Shown: positions 7,923 to 18,136 of the stretch, one piece after another
How positions within the stretch are numbered: position 1 is the first letter of the stretch
How the letters are laid out: each line of letters starts with the position of its first letter
From: Aphanocapsa sp. GSE-SYN-MK-11-07L
GTDB taxonomy: Bacteria > Cyanobacteriota > Cyanobacteriia > Thermosynechococcales > Thermosynechococcaceae
Reading direction: 5' to 3'
NCBI GenBank assembly: GCA_019359715.1
Contig: JAHHGS010000079.1
Location: 1 to 64,000 of the forward strand
DNA: 64,000 nt
Translations under genes and position numbers: made by a program
The notes under the pieces: generated by a model
What the model was told of the DNA's origin: nothing
Database searches by the model: none
Seen by the model: only the letters and a program-made list of their open reading frames with translations

Positions 7923-8326
7923 AAATTTGGTTTTTAGCCAGCGATCGCGATTCTAAAGTGATCATGCAAGGCGCTTTCCTGAACAGAGCGGCTTGCATCA
8001 TCGTCTGTTGTGACGAATGAGGTCGGATGACGATCGTAACAAGATCTGAGATTTCAGTGATTCTGCTCTCCGATCGAGCTTAAAAAATCATTACACCTGC
8101 TGCGACGGCTTTGGCTGTCGCAGTTGATTAAACAGGCAAAATGATGGCCATGCGGTTCTCATATCCTTTGCAGAAAGCTAGGCGTGGTTAAATTGGTGAG
8201 GCTAAACAACCTCCAAATCGGCTGCTAAAAATTAACTAATTACGCCGTTGCGCCCCCAAATCCAGTAAGTTGGACTTGTTAAACCTCCTCACGACACCCT
8301 GGTTGCTCAGGGTTTGATTCATTTTC
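7923..8326. other. Divergent intergenic region, 404 bp
   Basis: This gap separates rca (leftward) from the HpsJ-like gene (rightward) and should carry both promoters. It contains a HIP1-like site near 7943 and a 10-bp hairpin at 8100-8123 (one G-U pair, loop TTTG). The hairpin lacks a U-tract on either strand, so it is not a convincing terminator; it could be in the rca 5' leader. No other coding or RNA signal was recognised. Confidence 0.4.
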
Positions 8327-9052
8327 ATGAAGGATATTGATCTTAAACCGCCGGCTCCTGTCGCTGCTCAAGTACTGAAATTAGTCGGCATACTGCTGAT
8401 TCTGAGCTTCTTTGTCGATTTGGGCGTGCTGATGACAGCGCCTCAGTTTGACAACTTACAGTGGCAACTCAATTTGATCAATCAGTTGATTGATCGCGGC
8501 GTTACACCGTTGATCGGGTTTGCTCTGCTTTATGCTGGCTTTTGGATTCACAATGCAGCAGACGGTAGCGTAGCTCCGCCTGGGCAAAATCCTCCCTGGA
8601 AAGACTGGCGCTTTTGGGCATTTGTGTTGTCGAGCTTGCTCGGACTGCTGTTTCTTTTAGTCATACCGATGCAGTTTAGCGTCACGGGGCAACTGGCTGA
8701 GCAAGCCAATGAGCAAATTAATCAGCAGGCGGCTCAAGCGGAAGCGCGGATTGAGCAAGAGCAGCAGCAGTTAAAGGCGATCGCTGACAGTGGGCGACTG
8801 GCAGACATTCTCAAAAGCGGTCAGGTGCCACCGCAGCAGCAGGCGATTCTCCAGCAGTTGCAGCAAGACCCGAAAGCCCTCGACAAACAGGCCGGACAAG
8901 CCAGAGACCAAGTCCGCAAAACCCAGAACCAGACGATCGCCCAAACTCAGCGCGATGCAATGACCTCACGCCTCCGCGGGGGTCTCCGCAGCTTTTTACT
9001 GGCGATCGGCTTTATTACGATTGGCTGGAGTGGCTTGCGAGAATCGCGCTAG
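8327..9052 (+). CDS. HpsJ-like membrane protein with coiled coil
   Basis: The 241-residue product has an N-terminal region with three hydrophobic helices (about residues 17-37, 57-70 and 90-107), a long Gln/Glu-rich coiled coil (about 120-205) and a C-terminal membrane helix. The architecture resembles the HpsJ family linked to hormogonium polysaccharide secretion and exosortase loci in cyanobacteria. The match is by overall pattern, not by a diagnostic motif, so the function is tentative. The next gene (DUF502) starts 139 bp downstream. Confidence 0.5.
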   Translation: MKDIDLKPPAPVAAQVLKLVGILLILSFFVDLGVLMTAPQFDNLQWQLNLINQLIDRGVTPLIGFALLYAGFWIHNAADGSVAPPGQNPPWKDWRFWAFVLSSLLGLLFLLVIPMQFSVTGQLAEQANEQINQQAAQAEARIEQEQQQLKAIADSGRLADILKSGQVPPQQQAILQQLQQDPKALDKQAGQARDQVRKTQNQTIAQTQRDAMTSRLRGGLRSFLLAIGFITIGWSGLRESR

Positions 9053-9191
9053 TCGAAGGTTTGCCAAGACCGGACAGGAGTCGTTAAGCTGAAGAGGAAA
9101 TTAACGATTCTTCATACAGTTGGGCATCGGTTCTAAGTTATACCCAGCGATTGAGAGTCAGGTTTAAAAGAGCGGAGGTTACCTCCAAGCG

Positions 9192-9932
9192 ATGGCCTCA
9201 ACTGTGCTTCAGCGTTTTAAGCAGGCGGTTAAAAACGACCTGATTGCCGGATTACTGGTTGTCATTCCGCTAGCCACAACGATTTGGCTGACGGTAACCA
9301 TTGCTCATTGGGTGATCAGCTTTCTGACCCAAATTCCCAAGCAGCTTAATCCTTTTAATGATCTGCACCCGGTCTTAACCGACTTACTCAACCTATTTGT
9401 TGGTTTATCCGTCCCCCTGCTCAGCCTGATCTTAATTGGCTTAATGGCCCGAAACATTGTCGGGCGCTGGCTGTTAGAGACAGGCGAAACAGTTCTCAAT
9501 TCAATTCCCCTCGCCGGGCCCGTCTATAAAACCCTCAAGCAGTTGCTAGAGACTATATTGCAAGACTCTAGAGAGCGGTTTAGCCGAGTCGTGCTAGTTG
9601 AGTATCCCCGCCGGGGAATCTGGGCTTTGGGGTTTGTGACTGGGACTTTGGGGGCCCAAATGGCTCCGTTTTTGTCGGGTGAAATGCTGAGTCTGTTTAT
9701 TCCGACTTCGCCTAACCCAACCACGGGCTGGTATGCTGTAGTGCCGGAACAAGATGTGATCACCCTCGATATGTCAATTGAAGATGCCTTTAAGCTAATT
9801 ATTTCGGGCGGAATTGTCAGTCCCAACTGGTCGGTTTTAGGTTCTAGCAATCAATTGAGCGATCGCCCGCTGGAATTAGAACCGCTGCCTGCCCTCAGCC
9901 GTCCTGAACGTCAAGAAGAGCTAGAGGTCTAG
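9192..9932 (+). CDS. DUF502 family membrane protein
   Basis: Typical DUF502 features are present: LIAGLLVVIPLATTIWL near the start, a second membrane helix with LLSLILIGLMARNIVGRW, IPLAGPVYKTLKQ, then a soluble part with PNPTTGWYAVVPEQDV and a final SGGIVSP. Length 246 is usual. The family is widespread in bacteria and plants (the LCV proteins) without a settled biochemical role. It lies 9 bp upstream of nusB and is probably co-transcribed, an arrangement common in cyanobacteria. Confidence 0.88.
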   Translation: MASTVLQRFKQAVKNDLIAGLLVVIPLATTIWLTVTIAHWVISFLTQIPKQLNPFNDLHPVLTDLLNLFVGLSVPLLSLILIGLMARNIVGRWLLETGETVLNSIPLAGPVYKTLKQLLETILQDSRERFSRVVLVEYPRRGIWALGFVTGTLGAQMAPFLSGEMLSLFIPTSPNPTTGWYAVVPEQDVITLDMSIEDAFKLIISGGIVSPNWSVLGSSNQLSDRPLELEPLPALSRPERQEELEV

Positions 9933-9941
9933 CTACACCCT

Positions 9942-10589
9942 ATGCAAGCTCGCCGTATTGCCCGTGAACTGGCTCTGCTCAGTATCAATCAGTTGCCCCA
10001 CAAGCCAGAGCGCCTAGCTACCCAAGAGATTCAAAATGTCGTGATTGCCGCCGTCCGCACCCTGAGCGGCGAAGTTCAAGACGCGCTAGAAACCGCCGCC
10101 ACAGAGCTTCAGCGCAGCAGCGATCGCCTATTATCGAGTGAGACTCGCGCCAGCGATGTCCAAAGCGCGAGGGCAATGGTGACAGAAGCGATCGAGCTAA
10201 CTCAAACGGCTCTCAATCGGTTGGGAATGGCGATCGACCTGCCAGAGTTTATCCAACTCTCGAACCAGCAAGATGTCCGAGATTACTCGATTCAGCTCTT
10301 GAGCACTCTCCATGATCATCAGACTGAAATCGAGCAGCTTTTAAGTCAATCCCTGGTTGATTGGCAGGTTAATCGGCTGGCCCAAGTCGATCGCAACATT
10401 CTGCGAATTGCCGTGACTGAAATTCTTTACTTAGATCTTCCGGCGCGGATTGCGATTAATGAAGCGGTCGAGCTAGCCAAACGGTACAGCTCAGAAGACG
10501 GACATCGATTTGTCAACGGCGTTTTGCGACGGGTCTTAGAGCAAATTAAAACTAGCAAAACTCAGGTTCCCAAACCTCACCTGTCCTAA
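9942..10589 (+). CDS. nusB: Transcription antitermination factor NusB
   Basis: NusB binds boxA RNA with NusE (S10) and promotes rRNA antitermination. The N-terminal MQARRIARELALLSINQL and the C-terminal half (VDRNILRIAVTEILYLD, AINEAVELAKRYSSEDGHRFVNGVLRRV) are the family signatures. At 215 residues it is longer than E. coli NusB because of the central helical insertion usual in cyanobacteria. It follows the DUF502 gene by 9 bp and so is likely translated from the same message. Confidence 0.93.
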   Translation: MQARRIARELALLSINQLPHKPERLATQEIQNVVIAAVRTLSGEVQDALETAATELQRSSDRLLSSETRASDVQSARAMVTEAIELTQTALNRLGMAIDLPEFIQLSNQQDVRDYSIQLLSTLHDHQTEIEQLLSQSLVDWQVNRLAQVDRNILRIAVTEILYLDLPARIAINEAVELAKRYSSEDGHRFVNGVLRRVLEQIKTSKTQVPKPHLS

Positions 10590-10687
10590 TTGATGATTTT
10601 TCTGAATCAATCAAACAATAGCTACAGCTTTCCGAGATCGTCCGCTCGGAGTAAAGATTTAGGTTGGGCCCGATTTAGACTGGAAGT

Positions 10688-11680
10688 ATGTCAATTATCC
10701 TTGCCGATCGCCTGTCTAAAGTCTATCCGGTTGCCGACAAACAACCTGGCTTTCAGGGCACCCTCAATCATTTTCTGAATCGCAAATACCGCCTGATTCC
10801 AGCCGTGCAGGAGGTGTCCTTTCTAATTGAGCCGGGGGAAGTGGTTGGTTTCTTGGGCCCAAATGGGGCCGGCAAAACCACCACCCTCAAGATGCTGACT
10901 GGATTGATTCATCCTTCTTCAGGTCAGGTGCAGGTAGCGGGGCAGATTCCGTTTCGGCGCAAGGCAGCCTTTTTGGAGAAAATTACGCTGGTGATGGGGC
11001 AAAAGCAGCAGTTGCTTTGGGATTTACCGGCTCTAGATTCCCTGCGGATTAACGCCGTCGTCTATGGGATTGCAGACCGTGAATTTCAGCGCCGCGTCGG
11101 GGAGCTAGCCGAGATGCTGAGCATCGGAGACAAACTGACCCAACCTGTCCGCAAACTGTCCTTGGGCGAACGGATGAAAGCCGAGCTGTTGGCCGCGCTG
11201 CTGCATCGCCCCCAAGTCTTATTTTTGGATGAGCCAACCTTGGGTTTAGATGTGAATGCCCAGGTGAGCGTGCGGGAATTTCTGCGAGATTATAACCAGC
11301 GCTATCAGGCGACGATTTTGCTAACTAGCCACTACATGGCGGATATTACGGCTCTGTGCGATCGCGTTTTACTAATTCATCAAGGCAGCCTGATTTACGA
11401 TGGCCGCCTAGACCAGCTTTTGGCTCAGTTTGCTCCCTATCGAGAGGTCAAAATTGAACTCAACTGCCCGGAATGCGAAAGCAATTTGGCAGATTATGGC
11501 GAGGTTGAGTCGGTAATTGGGCGAGCCGTGCGGCTGATTGTGCATCGGACAGAGTTGACTCGTACCGTTGCTCGGATTCTGGCAGAGCTAGATGTCCTAG
11601 ACCTCACCATTACCGACCCGCCGATTGAAGATGTGATTGGGCGAGTCTTTCGGGCAGGGCAAGTTGCGCCGATCGGCTAA
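10688..11680 (+). CDS. ABC-2-type exporter ATP-binding subunit
   Basis: A 330-residue ATPase with Walker A (GPNGAGKTT), signature (LSLGERMKAELLA), Walker B (VLFLDEPTLGLD) and the H-loop (TSHYMAD). The C-terminal 80 residues form the extra domain common in DrrA/NodI-like and viologen-exporter-like ATPases. Such proteins pair with ABC-2 permeases, usually in the same operon, but here the gene is followed by tRNA-Leu and a convergent gene, so the permease must be encoded elsewhere. Substrate unknown. The ATG at 10688 has only a weak purine-rich leader (GGAAGT). Confidence 0.9.
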   Translation: MSIILADRLSKVYPVADKQPGFQGTLNHFLNRKYRLIPAVQEVSFLIEPGEVVGFLGPNGAGKTTTLKMLTGLIHPSSGQVQVAGQIPFRRKAAFLEKITLVMGQKQQLLWDLPALDSLRINAVVYGIADREFQRRVGELAEMLSIGDKLTQPVRKLSLGERMKAELLAALLHRPQVLFLDEPTLGLDVNAQVSVREFLRDYNQRYQATILLTSHYMADITALCDRVLLIHQGSLIYDGRLDQLLAQFAPYREVKIELNCPECESNLADYGEVESVIGRAVRLIVHRTELTRTVARILAELDVLDLTITDPPIEDVIGRVFRAGQVAPIG

Positions 11681-11811
11681 ATTTCTGGCGTCGAAAAGTC
11701 AAGGCAATCCTCAAGCCATCGCTTGGATGACAATTACCAACGTTGAGTCGTTGAAAGTGTTGACGATTGATCACAAGTGCTAGATGATAAAAGACTGTGC
11801 CATTAACTTCA

Positions 11812-11895
11812 GCGGAACTGGCGGAATTGGTAGACGCGCTAGATTCAGGTTCTAGTGTCCTCACAGACTTCCGGGTTCAAGTCCCGGGTTCCGCA
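11812..11895 (+). tRNA. tRNA-Leu (anticodon CAG)
   Basis: The sequence folds as a class II tRNA: acceptor GCGGAAC/GTTCCGC with discriminator A at 11895, a D arm with GGTAGAC, an anticodon stem CTAGA/TCTAG enclosing loop TTCAGGT (anticodon CAG, reading CUG), a long variable arm, and a T arm with GGTTCAAGTCC. CCA is not encoded. It sits between the ABC ATPase and the convergent oplAH with its own promoter space. Confidence 0.93.
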
Positions 11896-11939
11896 TCTTG
11901 GTCATTCTAATCGTTTGCTCATTTTGAGCAGCGGAGTCC

Positions 11940-14900
11940 TTAATGTTGCTGCTTAGAATTGTGGCTTGACTGCTGCTTTTTGCCGTAGCCGCCTCCACCC
12001 GGGGTAGCGATCGCAAACACGTCTCCCGGTTGCATGGTCACAGTGGCAGTGCTATCAAGCATTTCAATCTTACCGTCCTGCCGCTCGACAAGATTTTGAC
12101 CCAAAGCACCAGGTTGACCGCCCGCCAGACCAAACGGTGCCACCCGGCGATGGTTGGAGAGAATTCCCGCCTGCATGGTTTCCCGAAAGCGCACTCGTCG
12201 AATCACACCATTGCCACCGCGATGCTGACCACTGCCGCCGCTGCCCCGCCGAATCGCAAAGCTTTCAAGTAAAACCGGGAACCGCCACTCTAATACCTCT
12301 GGGTCGGTGAGGCGAGAGTTGGTCATGTGGGTTTGGATCGCATCCGTGCCGTCAAAGTCGGGGCCAGCCCCAGAGCCACCGCAGATGGTTTCGTAATACT
12401 GATACTGCTGATTGCCAAAGGTGAAGTTATTCATTGTGCCCTGAGCGGCCGCCATCACGCCCAATGCCCCATAGAGGGCATCGGTAATCACCTGGGAAGT
12501 TTCAACATTGCCAGCCACAACGGCTGCTGGCGGGTGGGGATTGAGCAGACAGCCGGCCGGAATAATAATTTCCAGCGGCTTTAGACAACCGGCATTGAGC
12601 GGAATCGCATCATCAACCAGCGTCCGAAATACGTACAGCACCGCCGCTTTGCAAATGGCGGCGGGGGCGTTGAAATTGCTGGTCTGCTGAGCCGAGGTGC
12701 CCGTAAAGTCAATCAGAGCGCTGCGATCGCGAATCGTAATTTTGACCTGGATCTGAGCGCCATTATCCATCTCGTAGCAAAAACTGCCATCTTGAAGAAC
12801 GGCGATCGCCCGCCTGACTGCCGCTTCCGCATTGTCTTGCACATGCTGCATGTAAGCCTGCACTACAGACAATCCGTAGTGCTGCACTAGGCGCTGCAAT
12901 TCTTGGACTCCAGATTCATTGGCTGCCACTTGGGCCTGAATATCGGCCAAATTTTGAGTTGGGTTACGGGCAGGATAGGGCGGCTGGTGGAGTAAATCTA
13001 GAAATGCTTGCTCTTGAAACTGCCCTTGTTTGACCAGCAGCAAGTTGTCGATTAAGATGCCTTCTTCGGCCAGGCAAGTGCTGTGGGGCGGCATTGAGCC
13101 AGGGGTCAGCCCGCCAATATCGGCGTGGTGTCCCCGGGAAGCCACGTAGAAAATCGGAGGCGCGCCGCTGACCGCTTCCGCCGCAAACACGGGCGTAATT
13201 ACGGTAATGTCTGGCAGGTGCGTGCCACCGTTGTAGGGATTATTCAGGGCATAGACATCGCCGGGCTGAAAGCTGGTGCCTTTGGCAGCAATTAGGGCTT
13301 GGATGCTTTCCCCCATTGAGCCGAGATGCACCGGCATATGGGGCGCGTTGGCCACCAGTTGTCCCGGCTGGTCAAAAATGGCGCAGGAAAAGTCAAGCCG
13401 CTCTTTAATGTTGACCGAGTAGCTGGTATTTTGCAGGGTTAGCCCCATTTGCTCAGCGATCGCCTGAAATAAATTGTTAAAAATTTCCAGCAGCACCGGA
13501 TCGGGCGAAGAATCATTAGACTGACTGCGTGAATGATCTTTGGCCTCCCTTGCTCCCCCAGCTTGACGGTTACTGACCCGCTCCAAAATCAAATTGGCTT
13601 CGGCAGTCACGCTAGCCTGCCACCCCGGCTCAACGATCGTCGTGCCCGTCGCTTCCAGAATGATCGCTGGCCCGGTCAGCACTTGCTCAGGAGCCAGATC
13701 CGCTCGCTGCCAGACAGGCACCTCCAGCCAGCGATCTTGGCTAAACATCGGCACAGTCGCGATCGCGGTTCCTATTCCAGATGACCGCCGATCCATCAGA
13801 ATCTGAGTTGGTTGACCCGCCGCAATTGCTTCTACAGCCAAATATTCCACGACTAAAGGGCGATCGGGCACGACAAATCCATATCGCTGGCGGTGCAGTT
13901 GCTCAAACTCAGTTCGCATTGTCGCTAGGTCTGCCAAGTTAACCACCAGCGGCGCATCTGTTCCTTGGTAGCGCAGGTGGGCTTTAGTGAGTGTGGTCAT
14001 GGCCAGCCGATTGTCAGCTTGAATGCGCTGGCTCCAGAGTTCTGCCTCGGCCGCCTGGGCTAATTGAGCTTGGAGGGTAGCTAATTCTGACAGCAATTCT
14101 GGGCTGAGCAGCGCTTCAACCGCCTGTTGGCGCAGCACTCGCAGGTCTGCCAAGCCCATGCCGTAGGCAGACAGCACCCCCGCATAGGGATGAATCAACA
14201 CCCGCTGCATTCCCAGCGCATCAGCAATCAGACAGGCATGCTGCCCGCCCGCCCCACCGAAGCAGCAAAGGGTGTATTCCGTCACGTCGTAGCCCCGTTG
14301 GAGGGAAACTTTTTTGATCGCAGTGGCCATTTTTTCAACCGCGATCGCCAAAAAGCCTGCCGCCACTTGTTCCGGTCGAGGAGCAGGTTGATCCGGACAA
14401 GCTGCGGCAATTGCTTGGACCAAGGCTTGAAACTGCTCCTGAACAAGCTGCTGATTTAAGGGCAAATTGCCTTCGGCACCAAACACCGCTGGGAAAAACT
14501 GGGGCTGAAGCTTACCCACCATCAGGTTGCAGTCCGTTACCGTCAGCGGCCCGCCATTCCGGTAACAGGCCGGCCCAGGATCAGCCCCCGCCGAGGCCGG
14601 GCCAACCCGATACCTGCCCCCATCAAACTGCAAGATTGAGCCGCCGCCAGCCGCAACCGTATGAATGGCTAGCATTGGCGATCGCAGCCGCACTCCGGCG
14701 ACTTCAGTTTCAAACACCCGTTCGTATTCAGTCAATCTGCGTTCTTTGTTGTGGCTAAGGAATAAATCCTCTTCGCTTGCGCTTGAGTCTTCGCAGCCCC
14801 CTAAATCCCCCAGAATTGGGGGACTTTGAATGGTTTTTAGCCCCCCAGAATTGAGGGGTTGGGGGGCGGCTGTTCCGCAATAGTGCGAAACATCGGTTGA

Positions 14901-15764
14901 AGTACCGCCCATATCAAACCCAATCACTTGCTGAAAGCCGGCGGCGAGACTGGTCTGAACCGCCGCCACAATGCCCCCCGCCGGCCCAGACAGGATACTG
15001 TCTTTACCTTGAAACCGATCGGCATCGGTTAAGCCGCCGTTCGACTGCATAAACATCAGGCGAGTCTGGCCGAGTTGGGCGGCAATTTGTCCAACATATC
15101 GGCCCAGAATTGGCGACAGATAGGCATCGACAACCGTGGTGTCGGCTCGGCTGACAAGTTTAATCAGCGGACTAACCTGATGGGAAACCGACACTTGGGT
15201 AAAGCCGATCGCCCTCGCCAACTCTGCTACCTGCTGTTCGTGATCGGGATAGCGGTAGCCGTGCAGAAAGGCGATCGCGCAAGCCCGTATCCCTACGTCA
15301 TAGGCAGCTTGCAGCCCAATTTGCGCTGCGGTCAAATCAACGCTCACCAACTCCTCGCCTTGGGCGGTGTAGCGTTCGCTTATTTCTAGGACTTGCTCAT
15401 AGAGCATCTCTGGCAGCACAATCTGGCGCGCAAAAATCTGGGGGCGGTTTTGGTAGCCAATTCGCAGCGCATCGCCAAAGCCTTGGCTGATTACGAGCAG
15501 GGTGCGATCGCCCTTGCGCTCCAGCAGGGCATTAGTGGCAACGGTCGTGCCCATTTTGACCACAGCAATCTGGTCAGTTGGAATCGGCTGATTGGGCTGC
15601 ACGCCTAGAATTTCCCGCATCCCCTGCACGGCCGCATCTGGATAACGCTGGGGGTTTTCTGATAGCAGCTTGTGCACAATCAGCCGGCCATCCGGTCTGC
15701 GGGCGACAACATCGGTAAACGTGCCACCGCGATCAATCCAAAACTGCCAGCCACCATCCGTCAT
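11940..15764 (-). CDS. ATP-dependent 5-oxoprolinase (fused HyuA-HyuB type)
   Basis: The enzyme opens 5-oxoproline to glutamate with ATP. The N-terminal half is HyuA-like ([14 protein letters not shown] at residue 8, [24 protein letters not shown]) and the C-terminal half HyuB-like ([20 protein letters not shown] onward, ending [15 protein letters not shown]). At 1274 residues it is close to, and slightly above, the usual single-chain enzyme. Forty-eight extra residues lie between HYCG and EYERVFE, encoded by a GC-rich repeat at 14730-14873 and still in frame. The linker before HyuB is also long ([18 protein letters not shown]). Activity cannot be assumed because the first insertion is next to the nucleotide-binding motif. 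The copper amine oxidase lies upstream on the same strand. Confidence 0.9.
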   Translation of the reverse strand: MTDGGWQFWIDRGGTFTDVVARRPDGRLIVHKLLSENPQRYPDAAVQGMREILGVQPNQPIPTDQIAVVKMGTTVATNALLERKGDRTLLVISQGFGDALRIGYQNRPQIFARQIVLPEMLYEQVLEISERYTAQGEELVSVDLTAAQIGLQAAYDVGIRACAIAFLHGYRYPDHEQQVAELARAIGFTQVSVSHQVSPLIKLVSRADTTVVDAYLSPILGRYVGQIAAQLGQTRLMFMQSNGGLTDADRFQGKDSILSGPAGGIVAAVQTSLAAGFQQVIGFDMGGTSTDVSHYCGTAAPQPLNSGGLKTIQSPPILGDLGGCEDSSASEEDLFLSHNKERRLTEYERVFETEVAGVRLRSPMLAIHTVAAGGGSILQFDGGRYRVGPASAGADPGPACYRNGGPLTVTDCNLMVGKLQPQFFPAVFGAEGNLPLNQQLVQEQFQALVQAIAAACPDQPAPRPEQVAAGFLAIAVEKMATAIKKVSLQRGYDVTEYTLCCFGGAGGQHACLIADALGMQRVLIHPYAGVLSAYGMGLADLRVLRQQAVEALLSPELLSELATLQAQLAQAAEAELWSQRIQADNRLAMTTLTKAHLRYQGTDAPLVVNLADLATMRTEFEQLHRQRYGFVVPDRPLVVEYLAVEAIAAGQPTQILMDRRSSGIGTAIATVPMFSQDRWLEVPVWQRADLAPEQVLTGPAIILEATGTTIVEPGWQASVTAEANLILERVSNRQAGGAREAKDHSRSQSNDSSPDPVLLEIFNNLFQAIAEQMGLTLQNTSYSVNIKERLDFSCAIFDQPGQLVANAPHMPVHLGSMGESIQALIAAKGTSFQPGDVYALNNPYNGGTHLPDITVITPVFAAEAVSGAPPIFYVASRGHHADIGGLTPGSMPPHSTCLAEEGILIDNLLLVKQGQFQEQAFLDLLHQPPYPARNPTQNLADIQAQVAANESGVQELQRLVQHYGLSVVQAYMQHVQDNAEAAVRRAIAVLQDGSFCYEMDNGAQIQVKITIRDRSALIDFTGTSAQQTSNFNAPAAICKAAVLYVFRTLVDDAIPLNAGCLKPLEIIIPAGCLLNPHPPAAVVAGNVETSQVITDALYGALGVMAAAQGTMNNFTFGNQQYQYYETICGGSGAGPDFDGTDAIQTHMTNSRLTDPEVLEWRFPVLLESFAIRRGSGGSGQHRGGNGVIRRVRFRETMQAGILSNHRRVAPFGLAGGQPGALGQNLVERQDGKIEMLDSTATVTMQPGDVFAIATPGGGGYGKKQQSSHNSKQQH
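14730..14873 (-). repeat. 144-bp palindromic repeat inserted in frame in the 5-oxoprolinase gene
   Basis: The segment contains two near-palindromic units built on CCCCCAGAATTGGGGG and CCCCCCAGAATTGAGGGG, joined by a short spacer. This is the style of a repeat family widespread in cyanobacteria. Read in the gene frame it gives [15 protein letters not shown] and a Ser/Glu/Asp-rich tail. It adds exactly 48 codons, without a stop, between residues that are adjacent in canonical 5-oxoprolinases. The boundaries are set by comparison with my memory of the family sequence, so they may be off by a few bases. Confidence 0.75.
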
Positions 15765-15883
15765 CCTATTTCATCCGTAGCCGTTTCACGCCTTGCATTG
15801 GGTTTGATATTCTGAAGCCTCTGGAGGGAGAGATTTACTACTTCTTGCCTGTGATACCAGTATCATCTGAATTTTCCCGATCG

Positions 15884-17827
15884 CTATGGCTGAGCATGGC
15901 AGGTGCTGTGCTTAGGACTGGGGGGGACATCTAAGCCAGGATTGCAGTCAAAAAAGCCAGCCGGTTTGAGCTGAAAGCCAATGTAAGCGACGGGCATGAC
16001 CGGCCAATCTTCCGGGCGGGGAATATGATGATGACCAAACACATACCAGACAACTAAATCTGTATTTTCGAGCGGGCGATCGCCTTCAGTCCACTTGGGT
16101 AGCCCTTGGCCGCCGGGGTGTTGGTTCGGGTACTCACCGGCCGGATAGCGTTCGGCGGGGTGGTAGGGCGTGGCCCAAAAATGCTTGGTCATAAACCCAG
16201 CCCGCTTGAGGATGGACGAATCCGGGTGGGCAAACGGCAACACATTATCTCCTGGTAGCAGCTTATAGCTGACCGGCTGCCCCAACGCATTCAGCACATT
16301 CGAATTGCTAATTTGCCAGTAGCGAGCGGAAAAGGGGTCAATCAGTTGCTGTGCTTCCGACTCGCTGGCCAGCAGCGTTTTCTTAGCGACGAAGGCATTG
16401 CCATAGGGGTTGTCTGGGCCCAGCGGAATTGCTTCGGTGTGGACTTCGTAGACGGAATTCTGTTCGCCATCCACGCTCATGTCGAGCCGAACGCAGAAGG
16501 TGTGCTGGTGGTTGAGGGCATTCAGTTCTGGGGCTACCAGGGTGCCGTACTGGGGCGTGTTATTCAAAGCGGCGCAGAGCAAAATCCCAGTCAGCTTAAT
16601 TTCGCACTGGATTGTGCCATCTTGGTAAAAGTACCAAAAAAAGCCGTATTCGTAGTTATCAATTGAAGCAATAAACGAGATGACTAACCGCCGAGATCGC
16701 CGGACTTGCGTATCTTCAATTCGCCAATCGACGTGCTTCCAAAGTATCCCATAGTCTTCTTCATGCAGACAAATTGCATTCTCAATCAAGATGCTGCCAC
16801 CTCGACTGTCAGCCACGACAGCATCAAAGTAATGAATTTCGCCCAAACAGTCGCAGCCCAGCTTCAGGGAGTTGGTTAACGTGCCCAGTCCAATTTCTCC
16901 AACATCAAAGGCATTCTTGCGAAAGTGATTGGGGCGCGGATCGCCGTAGGGCACCACCATTTCCGCCAACGAAGCGCGGTAGAGAATCGGACGCAGTTTG
17001 CCGTTGTCCTCATAGCCAACGGTGTGCAGCACCAGCCCTTCGCGGGGGCAAAAGCCAACCCGAAACTGCCACTTTTGCCAGCGCACCAAGTGCCCCTCAA
17101 CTGTGAAGCTGGGCCCCTCTGGCTGAATAATCTGGAGCGGCTTCAGGTCTTGCCGATACTCCTTGATAAAATCTGGCCCGTAGTTGCCGGGGCTGGACGG
17201 GACGGGCACCACACCGTGGTCTTCTACCCGCACCACCTGCATTTTGTTCAAATCGACAATTGGCACTAAATTTTCGATCGGGTGGGCGTAGGCATTATCG
17301 GTCGGACTGGAGCGCAACCAGCACAGCGATCGGGCCAAACGCACACCTTCTTCTTCCGCCAAGCCAAAATGCCCTGGCACCCAGGGGTCAACCATGACTA
17401 AATCTAAATTGGTGATGCCCCGCTTAGCGAGGGCAGTTTGAAAATCTGGGTGAGCTTTGATCGCAGCTTCCGCTTCCACCACTTCGTCAGTCATAATTCG
17501 GGGCTGAATGCCAGGCATTGGCTGCCAGGAAATTAGACAATCTTGGTTCAGCGAAACGATCGCCTCGTAGCTAATGCCAGTGTCGTTGTCTAAGATAACC
17601 AAAAACACCTGCCGCTCGATTGGATCGCCTGGCTGAAAGCTATGGACAACGCTCTTATCCGGCTCTTGAAGGGAAACTACGGCAAACCGATAATGGCGAC
17701 CCAAGTGTTTATCGTTGCGGGCGATCGCCACTGCGGTTGCGACTTCTGAAATCGTCAGTGGGTCAAGGGGATGGCGAAACTGGTTTAGGTCTTGGGGCGA
17801 TCGGGCAACTGCCTGGGTGGTCGTCAT
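15884..17827 (-). CDS. Copper-containing primary amine oxidase
   Basis: The enzyme oxidises primary amines to aldehyde, ammonia and peroxide. The topaquinone precursor is Tyr392 in the N-Y-E-Y motif (IDNYEYGFFW), the catalytic base is probably Asp308 (AFDVGE), and copper ligands are His440/His442 (NHQHTF) and a C-terminal His in FGHHHIPRPEDWPVMP. Length 647 is typical of bacterial and plant-like enzymes. No signal peptide is seen, so it is probably cytoplasmic. It is followed 119 bp later on the same strand by the 5-oxoprolinase gene and may be co-transcribed. Aldehyde and ammonia release suggest a role in amine nitrogen use. Confidence 0.92.
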   Translation of the reverse strand: MTTTQAVARSPQDLNQFRHPLDPLTISEVATAVAIARNDKHLGRHYRFAVVSLQEPDKSVVHSFQPGDPIERQVFLVILDNDTGISYEAIVSLNQDCLISWQPMPGIQPRIMTDEVVEAEAAIKAHPDFQTALAKRGITNLDLVMVDPWVPGHFGLAEEEGVRLARSLCWLRSSPTDNAYAHPIENLVPIVDLNKMQVVRVEDHGVVPVPSSPGNYGPDFIKEYRQDLKPLQIIQPEGPSFTVEGHLVRWQKWQFRVGFCPREGLVLHTVGYEDNGKLRPILYRASLAEMVVPYGDPRPNHFRKNAFDVGEIGLGTLTNSLKLGCDCLGEIHYFDAVVADSRGGSILIENAICLHEEDYGILWKHVDWRIEDTQVRRSRRLVISFIASIDNYEYGFFWYFYQDGTIQCEIKLTGILLCAALNNTPQYGTLVAPELNALNHQHTFCVRLDMSVDGEQNSVYEVHTEAIPLGPDNPYGNAFVAKKTLLASESEAQQLIDPFSARYWQISNSNVLNALGQPVSYKLLPGDNVLPFAHPDSSILKRAGFMTKHFWATPYHPAERYPAGEYPNQHPGGQGLPKWTEGDRPLENTDLVVWYVFGHHHIPRPEDWPVMPVAYIGFQLKPAGFFDCNPGLDVPPSPKHSTCHAQP

Positions 17828-18136
17828 AAAAAATTGCTAAAAGTTAAGCGAGGGGCTGGTTTTAAGCTAGAAAATATCCTCTTCAATCTAGCTTGCTCCC
17901 GCTAATTTCGGCTAGCCGAAGTATAAAACCCTAGATATTGAGCCGACTGGTTAACAATTCATTTGCCCAGCAATTTACATGGCGATCGCTGTCCGAACTT
18001 CATCAGACTATTTGGGCATCTTCAGCTTTTGCTACAAAGGCGCAATACTCAAGCGGCAGCATAAACTGTGCTGGGTTCTGGCAGCGTTTCTCCAGTAGCT
18101 TCGTAGGCTATCACCAACGATTCAAGGGACTCAATT
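17828..18136. other. Intergenic region, 309 bp, with hicB remnant
   Basis: The left part should hold the promoter of the leftward amine oxidase gene. The right part contains degenerate leftward coding sequence that resembles the end of a HicB antitoxin (listed separately). A HIP1 site lies near 17980. No other feature was recognised. Confidence 0.5.

Noticed and set aside
8100-8123. Hairpin upstream of rca as a riboswitch or small RNA
   Set aside because: A lone 10-bp stem with a tetraloop and no conserved aptamer sequence. Left as an uncharacterised stem.
10590-10778. Small frame between nusB and the ABC ATPase gene
   Set aside because: It overlaps the ATPase start in another frame and has no coding character beyond that gene's own bases.
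9942-11680. nusB and ABC ATPase as one antibiotic or export operon
   Set aside because: About 100 bp separate them, no permease is nearby, and nusB belongs with the DUF502 gene. The ATPase is kept as a solitary subunit.
13533-13806. Open frames opposite the 5-oxoprolinase gene and other long genes
   Set aside because: They lie wholly within a well-supported gene, show no homology pattern and arise from its GC-rich codons; treated as shadows. The same applies to frames opposite aat, slt, ClC and the aminotransferase.
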